From NCBI RefSeq assembly GCF_001039005.1, contig NZ_LDWR01000082.1, positions 1 to 34,248 of the forward strand: DNA of 34,248 bases, given 5' to 3'. Both the position numbers and the translations under genes were made by a program. Each line of letters starts with the position of its first letter. The first letter of the stretch is position 1. Shown here one piece after another: positions 25,939 to 33,162 of this stretch. The notes beneath the pieces were generated by a model. It was not told the DNA's origin, did no database searches, and worked only from the letters and a program-made list of their open reading frames with translations. The stretch is from Burkholderia cepacia (GTDB lineage: Bacteria > Pseudomonadota > Gammaproteobacteria > Burkholderiales > Burkholderiaceae).

Positions 25939-26272
25939 GGTCGACCTCCGTCAGCGCGGGCAGCGGTGCATCGGCGTCGGTCATCACGTGGCGGCGGCGC
26001 GCATCGCACAGCCCGTCGACCGCCATCCAGAACGCGACCACGTCGCCATCGGTCAGCGCGCGCATCCGGTAATAGGCCGGCGCATCGTCGACCTGCCACG
26101 TCAGCCACAACGTGCTCGGCTGCCCCGGCACCGCGACGGGCGGCGACACCCAGCGGCCGGCCGCCGTCAGCCCGCGCGCCGCGTGGCCCGGCAGGTAACG
26201 GTCGCGCAGCAGTGCAAGCACGTCGGGAATGCGCTCGGGCGCGAGCGTGATTTCATCTACGATCTGGATCAT
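25928..26272 (-). CDS. NIPSNAP-like small barrel protein
   Basis: A 114-residue protein starting MIQIVDEITLAPERIPDVLALLRDRY, the strand-helix pattern of NIPSNAP / dimeric alpha-beta-barrel proteins, with STLWLTWQVDD and a helix (VAFWMAVDGLCDARRR). It is the first gene of the reverse operon, divergent from the AraC-family gene 166 bases away, and overlaps the Dabb-like gene by 11 bases. Its partner's related fold suggests that the two may form a hetero-oligomer. The family assignment is by pattern and tentative. Confidence 0.7.
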   Translation of the reverse strand: MIQIVDEITLAPERIPDVLALLRDRYLPGHAARGLTAAGRWVSPPVAVPGQPSTLWLTWQVDDAPAYYRMRALTDGDVVAFWMAVDGLCDARRRHVMTDADAPLPALTEVDHAA

Positions 26273-26438
26273 TCGCGTGTCGTCCGTGGTCGTTCATGGC
26301 GGGATGCGTGGCCGGCCTACGCCGTACCGGCGAGGCCGAAGGCGGCCGGCGTGACTAGCATTCTTGCGTGGCGACGGTTCACGGACCCCTATCGGCCCGC
26401 TCACCGGCCCCTGTCGCAACGATCAGAACGGGAGACAC
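26273..26438. promoter_or_regulatory. Divergent promoter region, AraC-family gene and five-gene operon
   Basis: The 166-base gap between divergent starts is the expected site of control by the AraC-type regulator. The sequence is GC-rich with GGCCGGC-type inverted motifs around 26310-26350. I cannot single out a half-site pair or promoter with confidence. Confidence 0.45.
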
Positions 26439-27497
26439 ATGAAACAGCGCGCCATGCCGTCCAGCGGCCGGGTCCTGCCGGGGCTCGACGCGCGCCTGCT
26501 GAGCGAACTCACACGCAGCGGCGCGCCGCCGGCCGATCGCGATACGCAGCCGCGGCAAGATGCGACGACGACGCGCGGCTTCGTCGCGCTGTACCGCGAC
26601 GCGATCGAGCGGCTCGAGGCGCAGGTCGCGCGCGGCAACGGCCATCCGCCGATGCGCAAGCAGGAAGTCGACCTGATGTGCCGCTGCCTGCTGAGCTGTG
26701 CGACGCTCGCCGACGCGATCCGCTGCGCGCGCGACTTTTGCGAGATGCTGACGCCGCGCGCCGGCGCGCTGTCGCTCTCGGTTCGCGACGCTCGCGCGAC
26801 GTTCCGGATGGACTCGCTGCGCCGCACGCGCAGCCCGGCCGCGTGCCTCGTCGACCTGACGGGGCTGTTCTGCTATCTGCAGCTGTTCGGCTGGCTGATC
26901 GGGCAGCCGCTGCGGCCGGACGAAGTCTGGCTCGGCCATCCGCGCCGCGACGACGCGATGCCGCTGCTCGGCTTGTTCAACGCGCCGGTCGACGTCGGCC
27001 GGAAAACCTACGGCTTCTCGTTCGATGCGGCGCGGCTCGACAGCCGCGTGATCCGGCAGCCGGGCGAACTCGACGCGTTTCTCGTCGATTTCCCGTTTCG
27101 TCTGATCGATGCGGCACCGGCCGTCGTGTCCTGGGCGCAGCAGGTGCGCGGTTTTCTCGATGCGGCGCTCGCGCGCGAACAGGCGCTGCCGGTGCTCGCG
27201 GAACTGGCTGCGTGGCTCGGCGTCAGCGAGGCGACGCTGCGGCGCCGGCTGGCAACCGAAGGCAGCGGATATCACGTGCTGCGCGAACAATGCCTGGCCG
27301 ACGCGGCACGGCGATGCCTGTACGAGACCGACTGGCCGGTGACGCGCGTGGCCGCGCATCTCGGCTTCGGCGGCGAGGAGGCGTTCCGGCGCGCATTCGT
27401 GCGCTGGACCGGCGTCGCGCCGAGCCGGTTCAGGCGCGATCGCGCAGCCTCGAACCCACCTGTTTCGTCTGACATGAAACGTGACGCCGGCACATAA
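26439..27497 (+). CDS. AraC-family transcriptional regulator (OruR/ArgR-like architecture)
   Basis: A 352-residue regulator with an N-terminal effector domain of the Arabinose_bd type (PF12625-like, about residues 25-210). The C-terminal double helix-turn-helix starts near residue 250: LAAWLGVSEATLRRRLATEG and VTRVAAHLGFGGEEAFRRAF, ending WTGVAPSRFRRD. ATG 26439 has GGGAGAC just upstream; a longer frame from 26364 lacks a site. Such regulators usually activate an adjacent divergent operon in response to a pathway substrate, so the NIPSNAP/Dabb/MDR/SDR operon is the likely target. The inducer is unknown. Confidence 0.9.
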   Translation: MKQRAMPSSGRVLPGLDARLLSELTRSGAPPADRDTQPRQDATTTRGFVALYRDAIERLEAQVARGNGHPPMRKQEVDLMCRCLLSCATLADAIRCARDFCEMLTPRAGALSLSVRDARATFRMDSLRRTRSPAACLVDLTGLFCYLQLFGWLIGQPLRPDEVWLGHPRRDDAMPLLGLFNAPVDVGRKTYGFSFDAARLDSRVIRQPGELDAFLVDFPFRLIDAAPAVVSWAQQVRGFLDAALAREQALPVLAELAAWLGVSEATLRRRLATEGSGYHVLREQCLADAARRCLYETDWPVTRVAAHLGFGGEEAFRRAFVRWTGVAPSRFRRDRAASNPPVSSDMKRDAGT

Positions 27498-27596
27498 AAG
27501 AAAGGATTTCGAAAGTTTTTACCGGGCAATGACGTTTTTTCGCATCCCCGCTTGACCGAAGAATTGACGTGCCGGAGTGCGCGCCATTACGCTTGC

Positions 27597-27766
27597 GCGC
27601 TGATGGTTCCCGGAGACGGGATCAAAAGGGAACGCAGGAGAGGCAGCGCCTCGAATCTGCGGCTGCCCCCGCAACTGTGAGCGGCGAATTCGTGCCACTG
27701 CGTGCCACTGGGAAACCGGGAAGGCCGGCACGAATGACGACCCGCGAGCCAGGAGACCTGCCATCG
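27597..27766 (+). ncRNA. Cobalamin riboswitch
   Basis: The class-I cobalamin aptamer landmarks appear in order: GGTTCCCGGAGACGGGATC then AAAAGGGAA near the start, GCTGCCCCCGCAACTGTGA at 27663-27681, GGGAAACCGGGAAGG at about 27710-27724, and the B12 box GAGCCAGGAGACCTGCC at 27746-27762. It lies upstream of a btuB-like receptor gene and should lower its expression when adenosylcobalamin is plentiful. A possible promoter has TTGACG at 27564-27569 with a poor -10 near 27585-27592, which would place the transcript start at the aptamer edge. Boundaries are approximate. Confidence 0.93.
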
Positions 27767-28117
27767 ACCCGAGGTCCAAGCAGCCGCACCGGGCGGGGTG
27801 TCCCGATGCGCCAAGCACCGCCATTGGCGGTCGCCCGTTGCATGGACGGCCCGACCTCAGGATCCTTCAGATGTCCTTCGTTCCCGAATCCGCTTCCCCA
27901 CCGGAAGCGTCGCACCGGCACGCTGCCGGCAGGCGTGGCCCGCCCGTGCGCATACGGCTTGCGCCATCGATCGCGTCGTCCGGCATGTGCCGCGCCTGCA
28001 CCCGCGACGGCCCGCCGCGCGGCCCGGCCACGCCATGATCCAGAAAAAAACCGGCCGGCCCTGCCCGCCCCCCGCACACGATCGCTGTACGCGCAACACG
28101 CACACTCTCGCTGCCTC
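27767..28117 (+). other. Long leader between the riboswitch and btuB
   Basis: About 350 bases separate the B12 box from the btuB start. The stretch has no gene I can support. It contains a small stem (ACCGCC, three bases, GGCGGT, about 27817-27831), a very G/C-rich segment around 28005-28030 and a run of A at 28044-28050. No hairpin with a T run was found, so the switching mechanism (terminator or ribosome-site masking) is not evident. Confidence 0.45.
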
Positions 28118-30046
28118 ATGAACATTCGTTACCTGCTTGCCACATCCGCCGCCACCGCGCTGCTTTCCCCGATCGCCCATGCCGCCGGCGACGCAGCGCT
28201 TCCGCAGCCGTCCCAGCCCGCGGAAGGCGCCGACCTGCCGACGATCAGCGTGACCGACACGCGGCACCTGCCGGAATCGTTCGACCGGCGTTATGCGTCA
28301 ACGCAGGTGCTCACGCGCGAGGATCTCGACCGGCTGTCGCCGAGCGACCCGAGCATCACGCAGGCACTCGCGACGCTGCCGGGCGTCACCGTTTCGCAGA
28401 GCGGCGGCCCCGGCTCGTCCTCGTCGGTCAGCATTCGCGGCTCGTCGGCCAGCCAGGTCGCCGTGTTCATCGACGGCATCCGGATCGGCTCGCCGACCAC
28501 CGGCATCGCGCCGTGGGCCGACCTGCCGACCGAAGCGTTCGAACGCGTCGAAGTGATTTCGGGCCCGGCCGCCGCGTCGTTCGGCGCCAATGCGATGGGC
28601 GGCGTCGTGCAGCTCATCACGCGCCGTGCGTCCAACCAGCCGAACCAGACCACCGTCTCGTTCGGCGGCGGCTCGAACAAGACGTTCGACACGCAGTTCC
28701 GCACGTCGGGCACCGTACCGTCGACGGGGCCGCTTGCCGCGCTCGGCGGCCTCACCTATTCGCTCGGGCTGCACGACTACAACACGGCCGGCATCGATGC
28801 GACGCGGCCCTTCTTCTCCGGTCACGAGGCCGGCCGCAATCCGTATCACGCGCAGGATCTCGATGCGCGCCTCGGTTACGCGCGCGACAACTGGTCGATC
28901 TCGACGTTCGCGCTGTATCACCGTTCCGATCTGTCCTTCGACAACCTCGGTTATGCGAACCGCGAGCTCGATCACCAGTTGACGACCGGTGTCGCGTTCC
29001 ATCTCGACATCACGCCCGACACGCAGTTCGACCAATCCTTCGGTTATGCGAACGATCGCCAGTTCATCTACGCGGACAACCCGGCCCTCGCGACCGACCA
29101 GATCAATTCGCAGCGCTTCAGCATCTCGACGTCGCTGACGCATCAGGAGCACGGGTTCCGCCTGTTCGGCCTGCCGCTGTCGGGCGAGTCGAAGCTGGCC
29201 TACGACTTCACGCGCGAACAGGTGTTCCTGCCGATCGACATTCCCGGCGGCGTGCCGACGCGCAACGACTCCGCGTTCTCGCTGCATCAATCGGCCACGC
29301 TCGGCAGCGTGACGATGTTCCTCGCGGGACGTCACGAAATCATCGCCGGGCAATCCGTAAACACGGGCAACGCCGCGCTGTCGTGGGCAATCACGCCGGT
29401 CTATACGGCGCGCGTGTCGTACGGCAATGCGTACCGCCTGCCGAGTTTCAACGACCTGTACTACCCCGGCTACGGCAATCCGAACCTCAGCCCGGAACGC
29501 AGCACGTCGGTCGAGGCCGCGATCGACGCGAACACGTCGTACGGCACGTTCACCGCCGCGATCTACGACACGCGGGTCAACAACCTGGTCGCCTACAACC
29601 CGGCGACGTTCTCGCCGATGAACATCGGCCGCTCGCATATTCGCGGCATCGACCTGTCGTACAAGGGAACGATCGGCCGCTCGACGCCGGTGAGCCTCGC
29701 GGTCGGCATCCTGAATCCGCAGGACGAGACCAACCAGACCTGGCTCAGCCGCCGGCCGCGCCAGACGGTCAGCCTCAACGTCGACCACACGTGGGACGAA
29801 CTGCACCTGCACGCGCTGAGCACCGGCGCGTCGCTGCTCTATGGCGGTTCGACGTTCGACGACCCGGCCAACACGCAATATTTGCCGTCGTACCTGACGG
29901 TGAGCCTGCGCGCGTCGTACCGGATCAATTCGCACCTGACAGTGTCGGCATCGCTGTCGAACCTGTTCGACCGCCAGTACATGACCGCGTACGGCTACAA
30001 CACGCTCGGACGTACCGCGTTCGGCAAGGTCAGCTACACGTTCTGA
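28118..30046 (+). CDS. btuB: TonB-dependent cobalamin outer-membrane receptor
   Basis: A 642-residue TonB-dependent receptor. It has a signal peptide (MNIRYLLATSAATALLSPIAHA), a probable TonB box (LPTISVTDTR, about residue 38), a plug domain (QVLTREDLDRL to GANAMGGVVQLIT) and a 22-strand barrel ending in the aromatic GKVSYTF typical of the BAM signal. Length is close to E. coli BtuB. The plug-domain pattern and the upstream cobalamin riboswitch identify the ligand as vitamin B12 or a corrinoid. ATG 28118 directly precedes the signal peptide; the frame is open back to 27569 but that part includes the riboswitch. No BtuCDF or cobalamin synthesis genes are adjacent. Confidence 0.92.
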   Translation: MNIRYLLATSAATALLSPIAHAAGDAALPQPSQPAEGADLPTISVTDTRHLPESFDRRYASTQVLTREDLDRLSPSDPSITQALATLPGVTVSQSGGPGSSSSVSIRGSSASQVAVFIDGIRIGSPTTGIAPWADLPTEAFERVEVISGPAAASFGANAMGGVVQLITRRASNQPNQTTVSFGGGSNKTFDTQFRTSGTVPSTGPLAALGGLTYSLGLHDYNTAGIDATRPFFSGHEAGRNPYHAQDLDARLGYARDNWSISTFALYHRSDLSFDNLGYANRELDHQLTTGVAFHLDITPDTQFDQSFGYANDRQFIYADNPALATDQINSQRFSISTSLTHQEHGFRLFGLPLSGESKLAYDFTREQVFLPIDIPGGVPTRNDSAFSLHQSATLGSVTMFLAGRHEIIAGQSVNTGNAALSWAITPVYTARVSYGNAYRLPSFNDLYYPGYGNPNLSPERSTSVEAAIDANTSYGTFTAAIYDTRVNNLVAYNPATFSPMNIGRSHIRGIDLSYKGTIGRSTPVSLAVGILNPQDETNQTWLSRRPRQTVSLNVDHTWDELHLHALSTGASLLYGGSTFDDPANTQYLPSYLTVSLRASYRINSHLTVSASLSNLFDRQYMTAYGYNTLGRTAFGKVSYTF

Positions 30047-30055
30047 CCGCCCCGT

Positions 30056-30086
30056 GCATCGGCGCCTGCGTCGCGGGCGCCGATGC
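30056..30086 (+). terminator. Candidate hairpin terminator after btuB
   Basis: Perfect 11-bp arms (GCATCGGCGCC and complement) with a 9-base loop, starting 10 bases after the btuB stop. No T run follows directly, so it may be a weak or Rho-assisted terminator or an mRNA 3'-end stabiliser. Confidence 0.5.
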
Positions 30087-30115
30087 GTATCGGTGCAACC
30101 GGCTCGCGTGGGAAA

Positions 30116-30143
30116 TTGACATCGCCGCAAAAACTAATAGAAT
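30116..30143 (+). promoter_or_regulatory. Sigma70 promoter of the TetR-family gene
   Basis: A perfect -35 TTGACA at 30116-30121 and a near-consensus -10 TAGAAT at 30138-30143 are separated by 16 bases. This would start the transcript around 30150, giving a leader of only about 25 bases before the TetR-family ATG at 30176. The -10 and part of the spacer lie inside the palindrome at 30129-30151. Confidence 0.75.
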
Positions 30144-30151
30144 TAGTTTTT
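30129..30151. promoter_or_regulatory. 23-bp palindromic operator
   Basis: Perfect 10-bp arms (AAAAACTAAT and ATTAGTTTTT) around a 3-base centre, AT-rich in an otherwise GC-rich region. It overlaps the -10 element of the TetR-family promoter and ends 24 bases before the ATG. Size, symmetry and position are typical of a TetR autorepression site. It could alternatively contribute to btuB termination, but the stem is weak. Confidence 0.8.
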
Positions 30152-30175
30152 TGACTAACCCACATAGCATCCGTC

Positions 30176-30748
30176 ATGGCACGTGCCGGCATTACCGTAG
30201 ACAGGCTCGTCGAAGCCGGCGCGCAGCTCGCCGATGAAACCGGCTTCGAGCAGCTCACCGGCGCGGCGCTCGCGCGGCACTTCGACGTCAAGCTGGCCAG
30301 CCTGTACTCGCATATCCCGAGTTTCGACGATCTCAAGAGCCGGATCGCGCTGTTCGCGCTGAAGGAACTCGCCGATCGCGCGACCGACGCATTGGCCGGC
30401 CGCACCGGCAAGGACGCGCTGGCCGCGCTCGCGAACGTCTATCGCGACTATGCGCGCGAGCACCCCGGCCGCTTTGCGGCCGCGCGCCACCCGGTGAGTG
30501 CGGAACGCGCCGCGGAAAGCGCGGGCGGCCGGCTCGTCAGGATGACGTCGGCGGTGCTGCGCAGCTACGACATTCCGGAAGCCGAACAGGCTCATGCGAT
30601 CCGCTTGCTGGGCGGCTTCTTCATGGGCTACGTGACGCTCGAAAGCGCGGGCGGTTTCTCGCACAGCGCGCCGGATTCCGACGCGTCGTGGTCGCGCAGT
30701 CTCGATGCGCTGGACGTGATGCTGCGTCACTGGCCTTCGGCCGCATGA
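30176..30748 (+). CDS. TetR-family transcriptional regulator
   Basis: A 190-residue TetR-type repressor. The N-terminal helix-turn-helix covers about residues 8-52 (ITVDRLVEAGAQLADETGFE, then ALARHFDVKLASLYSHIPSFDDL). The C-terminal ligand domain resembles the TetR_C_33 / WHG type (LLGGFFMGYVTLESAGGF). It probably represses itself through the overlapping palindrome and may control the esterase gene that begins 23 bases after its stop. The ribosome-binding site before ATG 30176 is poor. The inducer is unknown; a hydrophobic ester or lactone would fit the next gene. Confidence 0.9.
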   Translation: MARAGITVDRLVEAGAQLADETGFEQLTGAALARHFDVKLASLYSHIPSFDDLKSRIALFALKELADRATDALAGRTGKDALAALANVYRDYAREHPGRFAAARHPVSAERAAESAGGRLVRMTSAVLRSYDIPEAEQAHAIRLLGGFFMGYVTLESAGGFSHSAPDSDASWSRSLDALDVMLRHWPSAA

Positions 30749-30770
30749 CACGCCGAACGGAAATCCCGCG

Positions 30771-31808
30771 ATGAAAGACAAACCTGACGGCGTCGTCCTG
30801 CCGAGCCGTGTCGTTCCCTTCCCGACCTCGATCAGCGACGCAGCGCGCACCGCGTTGCAACGGCTGGTCGGCGACGACGGCGTGCCGCTGAACGCGCGGC
30901 ATGTGATGCCGGCGCCGGACGATGTCGACGCCTGGCTGCGTGTAAAAGCGGCCACCGATGCGCACTACGCGGCCGCCGTCGAGCAGCTCGGCGGGTATCT
31001 GCGTTCGAGCGTGGCAACGATCCGGGCCGGCGACGCGGACGTGCATGTCGCGACGCCCGGCGCGCCGGCTTCCGGCGAATGTGCGTACATCGACCTGCAT
31101 GGCGGCGCGCTGATCTTCGGCGGCGGCGCGGCGTGCCGGGCCGGCGCGCGGATGCAGGCCGACCGGCTCGGCATTCGATGCTACGGCGTCGACTACCGCC
31201 TGCCGCCCGAGCATCCGTATCCGGCCGCGCTCGACGATTGCATCGCGGCGTATTCATACGTGCTGGAGCGCTACGCACCGGAAAACATCGTCATCGGCGG
31301 CCGCTCGGCGGGCGGCAACCTCGCCGCCGCGATGGTGCTGCGCGCCCGCGACGAAGGCTTGCCGCTGCCGGCCGCGCTGGTGCTGCTGTCGCCGGAAGCC
31401 GACCTGACGGAATCCGGCGACAGCTTCGAGACCAACCGGCTCGTCGATGTCGTGTTGCCGGCGTCGCTGATGCCGAACAACCTGCTCTACGCGAACGGTG
31501 CCGATCTCGCGCATCCGTATCTGTCGCCGCTGTTCGGTGATTTCGCCGCCGGTTTTCCGCCGACATTCATCCAGAGCGGCACGCGCGACCTGTTCCTGTC
31601 GAACGCCGTGCGCCTGCACCGCGCGTTACGGCGCGCGCAGGTGCCGACCGAGCTTCATGTGTTCGAAGGGATGCCGCATGGCGGGTTCATGGGCGCGCCG
31701 GAAGACATGGAACTGAGCCAGGAGATCGCGCGTTTCGTGCGTGCGCATTTGCAGGCGTTGAATGCCGCCGAGGGCGTTCGATCGAACGGCGCCCCACCGC
31801 AGGACTAG
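30771..31808 (+). CDS. Alpha/beta hydrolase, hormone-sensitive-lipase type esterase
   Basis: A 345-residue Abhydrolase_3 (HSL family IV) esterase. The oxyanion-hole motif HGGA is at residues 110-113, the nucleophile Ser179 is in GRSAGG, and Asp273 (GTRDLF) and His303 (MPHGGF) complete the triad. There is no signal peptide, so it is cytoplasmic. Relatives hydrolyse short-chain esters and monoterpene lactones. It follows the TetR-family gene by 23 bases and is likely induced with it. Its stop codon overlaps the stop of the convergent LysE-type gene in CTAG. Confidence 0.9.
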   Translation: MKDKPDGVVLPSRVVPFPTSISDAARTALQRLVGDDGVPLNARHVMPAPDDVDAWLRVKAATDAHYAAAVEQLGGYLRSSVATIRAGDADVHVATPGAPASGECAYIDLHGGALIFGGGAACRAGARMQADRLGIRCYGVDYRLPPEHPYPAALDDCIAAYSYVLERYAPENIVIGGRSAGGNLAAAMVLRARDEGLPLPAALVLLSPEADLTESGDSFETNRLVDVVLPASLMPNNLLYANGADLAHPYLSPLFGDFAAGFPPTFIQSGTRDLFLSNAVRLHRALRRAQVPTELHVFEGMPHGGFMGAPEDMELSQEIARFVRAHLQALNAAEGVRSNGAPPQD

Positions 31809-32437
31809 ACCAGGCCGCGCACGCCCGCGACCAGCTGGATCGCACCGAATGCCGCGATGACGACGGCCGATACGCGCGACAGCCCATGCATGAACGCGAA
31901 CGACATCTTCGTGCGCAGCGCGGCGGTCGCGCTGCTCAGGCACAGCCACCAGGTCGCGGAACCGATGAACACACCGGCGACCATCAGCGCCACGGCCGGC
32001 CACATCGCGCCGTCCCGCGCGCCCGACAGCGGGCCCAGTGCCGCGAAAATGCCGACGAACGACAGGATCGTCATCGGGTTCGACAGCGTGAGGCCGAACG
32101 TCGTCAGGAAGTCGCGCAGGACGGTCGTGCGCGGCAGGTCGCGCTGCATCGCCGACGCGGCCAGCGCCTGACGCGCGATGGTCCAGGCCAGCCACACGAG
32201 AAACGCGCCGCCGCCGATTTTCAGGCCGATGGTCAGCATCGGGAAGGCCGTGACGATGCCCGCGATGCCCAGTGCGCCGAGCAGCCCGTAGATCGCATCG
32301 GCGCACGCGGCACCGACGCCCGTCGCGAATCCCGCCTGAAAACCGCGGCTCAGGCTGCGCTGTATGCACAGCATGCCGATCGGGCCGACCGGCACCGCGA
32401 TCGACAGCCCCATCACGACGGACTTGATGAACAGCAT
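31805..32437 (-). CDS. LysE-family amino-acid exporter
   Basis: A 210-residue inner-membrane protein of the LysE/RhtB exporter family with about six transmembrane segments. The N-terminus has the family block LSIAVPVGPIGMLCIQRSLSRG, and TLSNPMTILSFVGIFAAL holds the conserved NPM(T/A) motif. Such proteins export amino acids or homoserine lactone-like compounds by proton antiport. ATG 32437 has AAGGAG nine bases upstream; the longer frame to 32584 overlaps the regulator region. It is divergent from an Lrp/AsnC gene, the common arrangement for regulated amino-acid efflux. Its stop overlaps the esterase stop. Confidence 0.9.
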   Translation of the reverse strand: MLFIKSVVMGLSIAVPVGPIGMLCIQRSLSRGFQAGFATGVGAACADAIYGLLGALGIAGIVTAFPMLTIGLKIGGGAFLVWLAWTIARQALAASAMQRDLPRTTVLRDFLTTFGLTLSNPMTILSFVGIFAALGPLSGARDGAMWPAVALMVAGVFIGSATWWLCLSSATAALRTKMSFAFMHGLSRVSAVVIAAFGAIQLVAGVRGLV

Positions 32438-32508
32438 CGCCTGCTCCTTGCGACTTTCAACGGGTGGAACAGGCATCGTAGGGAAAGTCCGGTCATCGCT
32501 GAATGCGG

Positions 32509-32542
32509 TTTTTAAGGAAAAATGACTGCTCCACCTTAAAAA
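32509..32542. promoter_or_regulatory. Inverted repeat in the LysE-Lrp intergenic region
   Basis: Perfect 9-bp arms (TTTTTAAGG and CCTTAAAAA) separated by 16 bases, in an AT-rich patch just upstream of the Lrp-type gene. This is a likely binding site for the Lrp/AsnC protein, which would control both divergent genes. Confidence 0.6.
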
Positions 32543-32553
32543 ATCCCGCTGCG

Positions 32554-33015
32554 ATGGATGAACTGGACTGGAAGGTACTGGCACTGATGCAGGCCAACGG
32601 CCGCATCAGCTATACGGAGCTGGCGCGCCAGGTTCACCTGTCGGTGCCGGCGGTGACGGAGCGCGTGAAGCGCCTTGAAGCGGCCGGCGTCGTCGACGGC
32701 TACACGGCCCGGATCAATCCGGCCGCGGCCGGCTATCCGGTGAGCGCGCTGATCGGCATCACGGTGCCGCAACCGGCGAAAGCGAAATTCCTCAAGTTGC
32801 TGGAGACGATTCCCGAAGTCGTCGAATGCCATCACGTGACGGGCGCGGACTCGTATGTCATGCGGTTCGTTGCCGTCAGCATGGCCCATCTCGAACAGCT
32901 GATCGAGCGCATCAACCTGTACGGCGAAACGCGCACATCGATCGTGATGTCGACGCCGCTGCCGGCGCGCGGGCTGGCGCGGCCGCCGTCGAAGCTCGAC
33001 GGTAGCCGCGGGTGA
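32554..33015 (+). CDS. Lrp/AsnC-family transcriptional regulator
   Basis: A 153-residue regulator with an N-terminal winged helix-turn-helix (MDELDWKVLALMQANGRISY, then VHLSVPAVTERVKRLEAAG). A C-terminal RAM ligand domain follows (ALIGITVPQ, VVECHHVTGADSYVMRFV). Proteins of this family form octamers that sense amino acids. ATG 32554 matches the family start; the frame extends to 32503 through the inverted repeat, so the longer version is unlikely. Divergent from the LysE exporter, which it probably activates when an amino acid accumulates. Confidence 0.92.
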   Translation: MDELDWKVLALMQANGRISYTELARQVHLSVPAVTERVKRLEAAGVVDGYTARINPAAAGYPVSALIGITVPQPAKAKFLKLLETIPEVVECHHVTGADSYVMRFVAVSMAHLEQLIERINLYGETRTSIVMSTPLPARGLARPPSKLDGSRG

Positions 33016-33118
33016 CGCGTCGATCGGCCGTTGAATCGGTCGTTGAATCTTCGCTGCAAGCGTAGCCGCCGCCGGACCGTTCGATCCCGCAGACGGCATC
33101 GCCCGGCCTGCCGCGCGC

Positions 33119-33150
33119 GATCGTCCGGCCGGTTGGCCGGCGGGACGATC
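33119..33150. terminator. Candidate bidirectional hairpin between convergent genes
   Basis: A stem of about 13 base pairs with one internal mismatch and a TTGG loop (left arm from AGATCGTCC-type sequence starting at 33119, right arm ending at 33150). It lies between the Lrp stop (33015) and the repeat-protein stop (33163). No T run follows, so termination strength is uncertain. Confidence 0.45.
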
Positions 33151-33162
33151 CGACGAGACCGG

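Noticed and set aside
28298..30130. 610-codon reverse ORF
   Set aside because: Antisense to btuB, which has a signal peptide, plug and barrel motifs; shadow frame.
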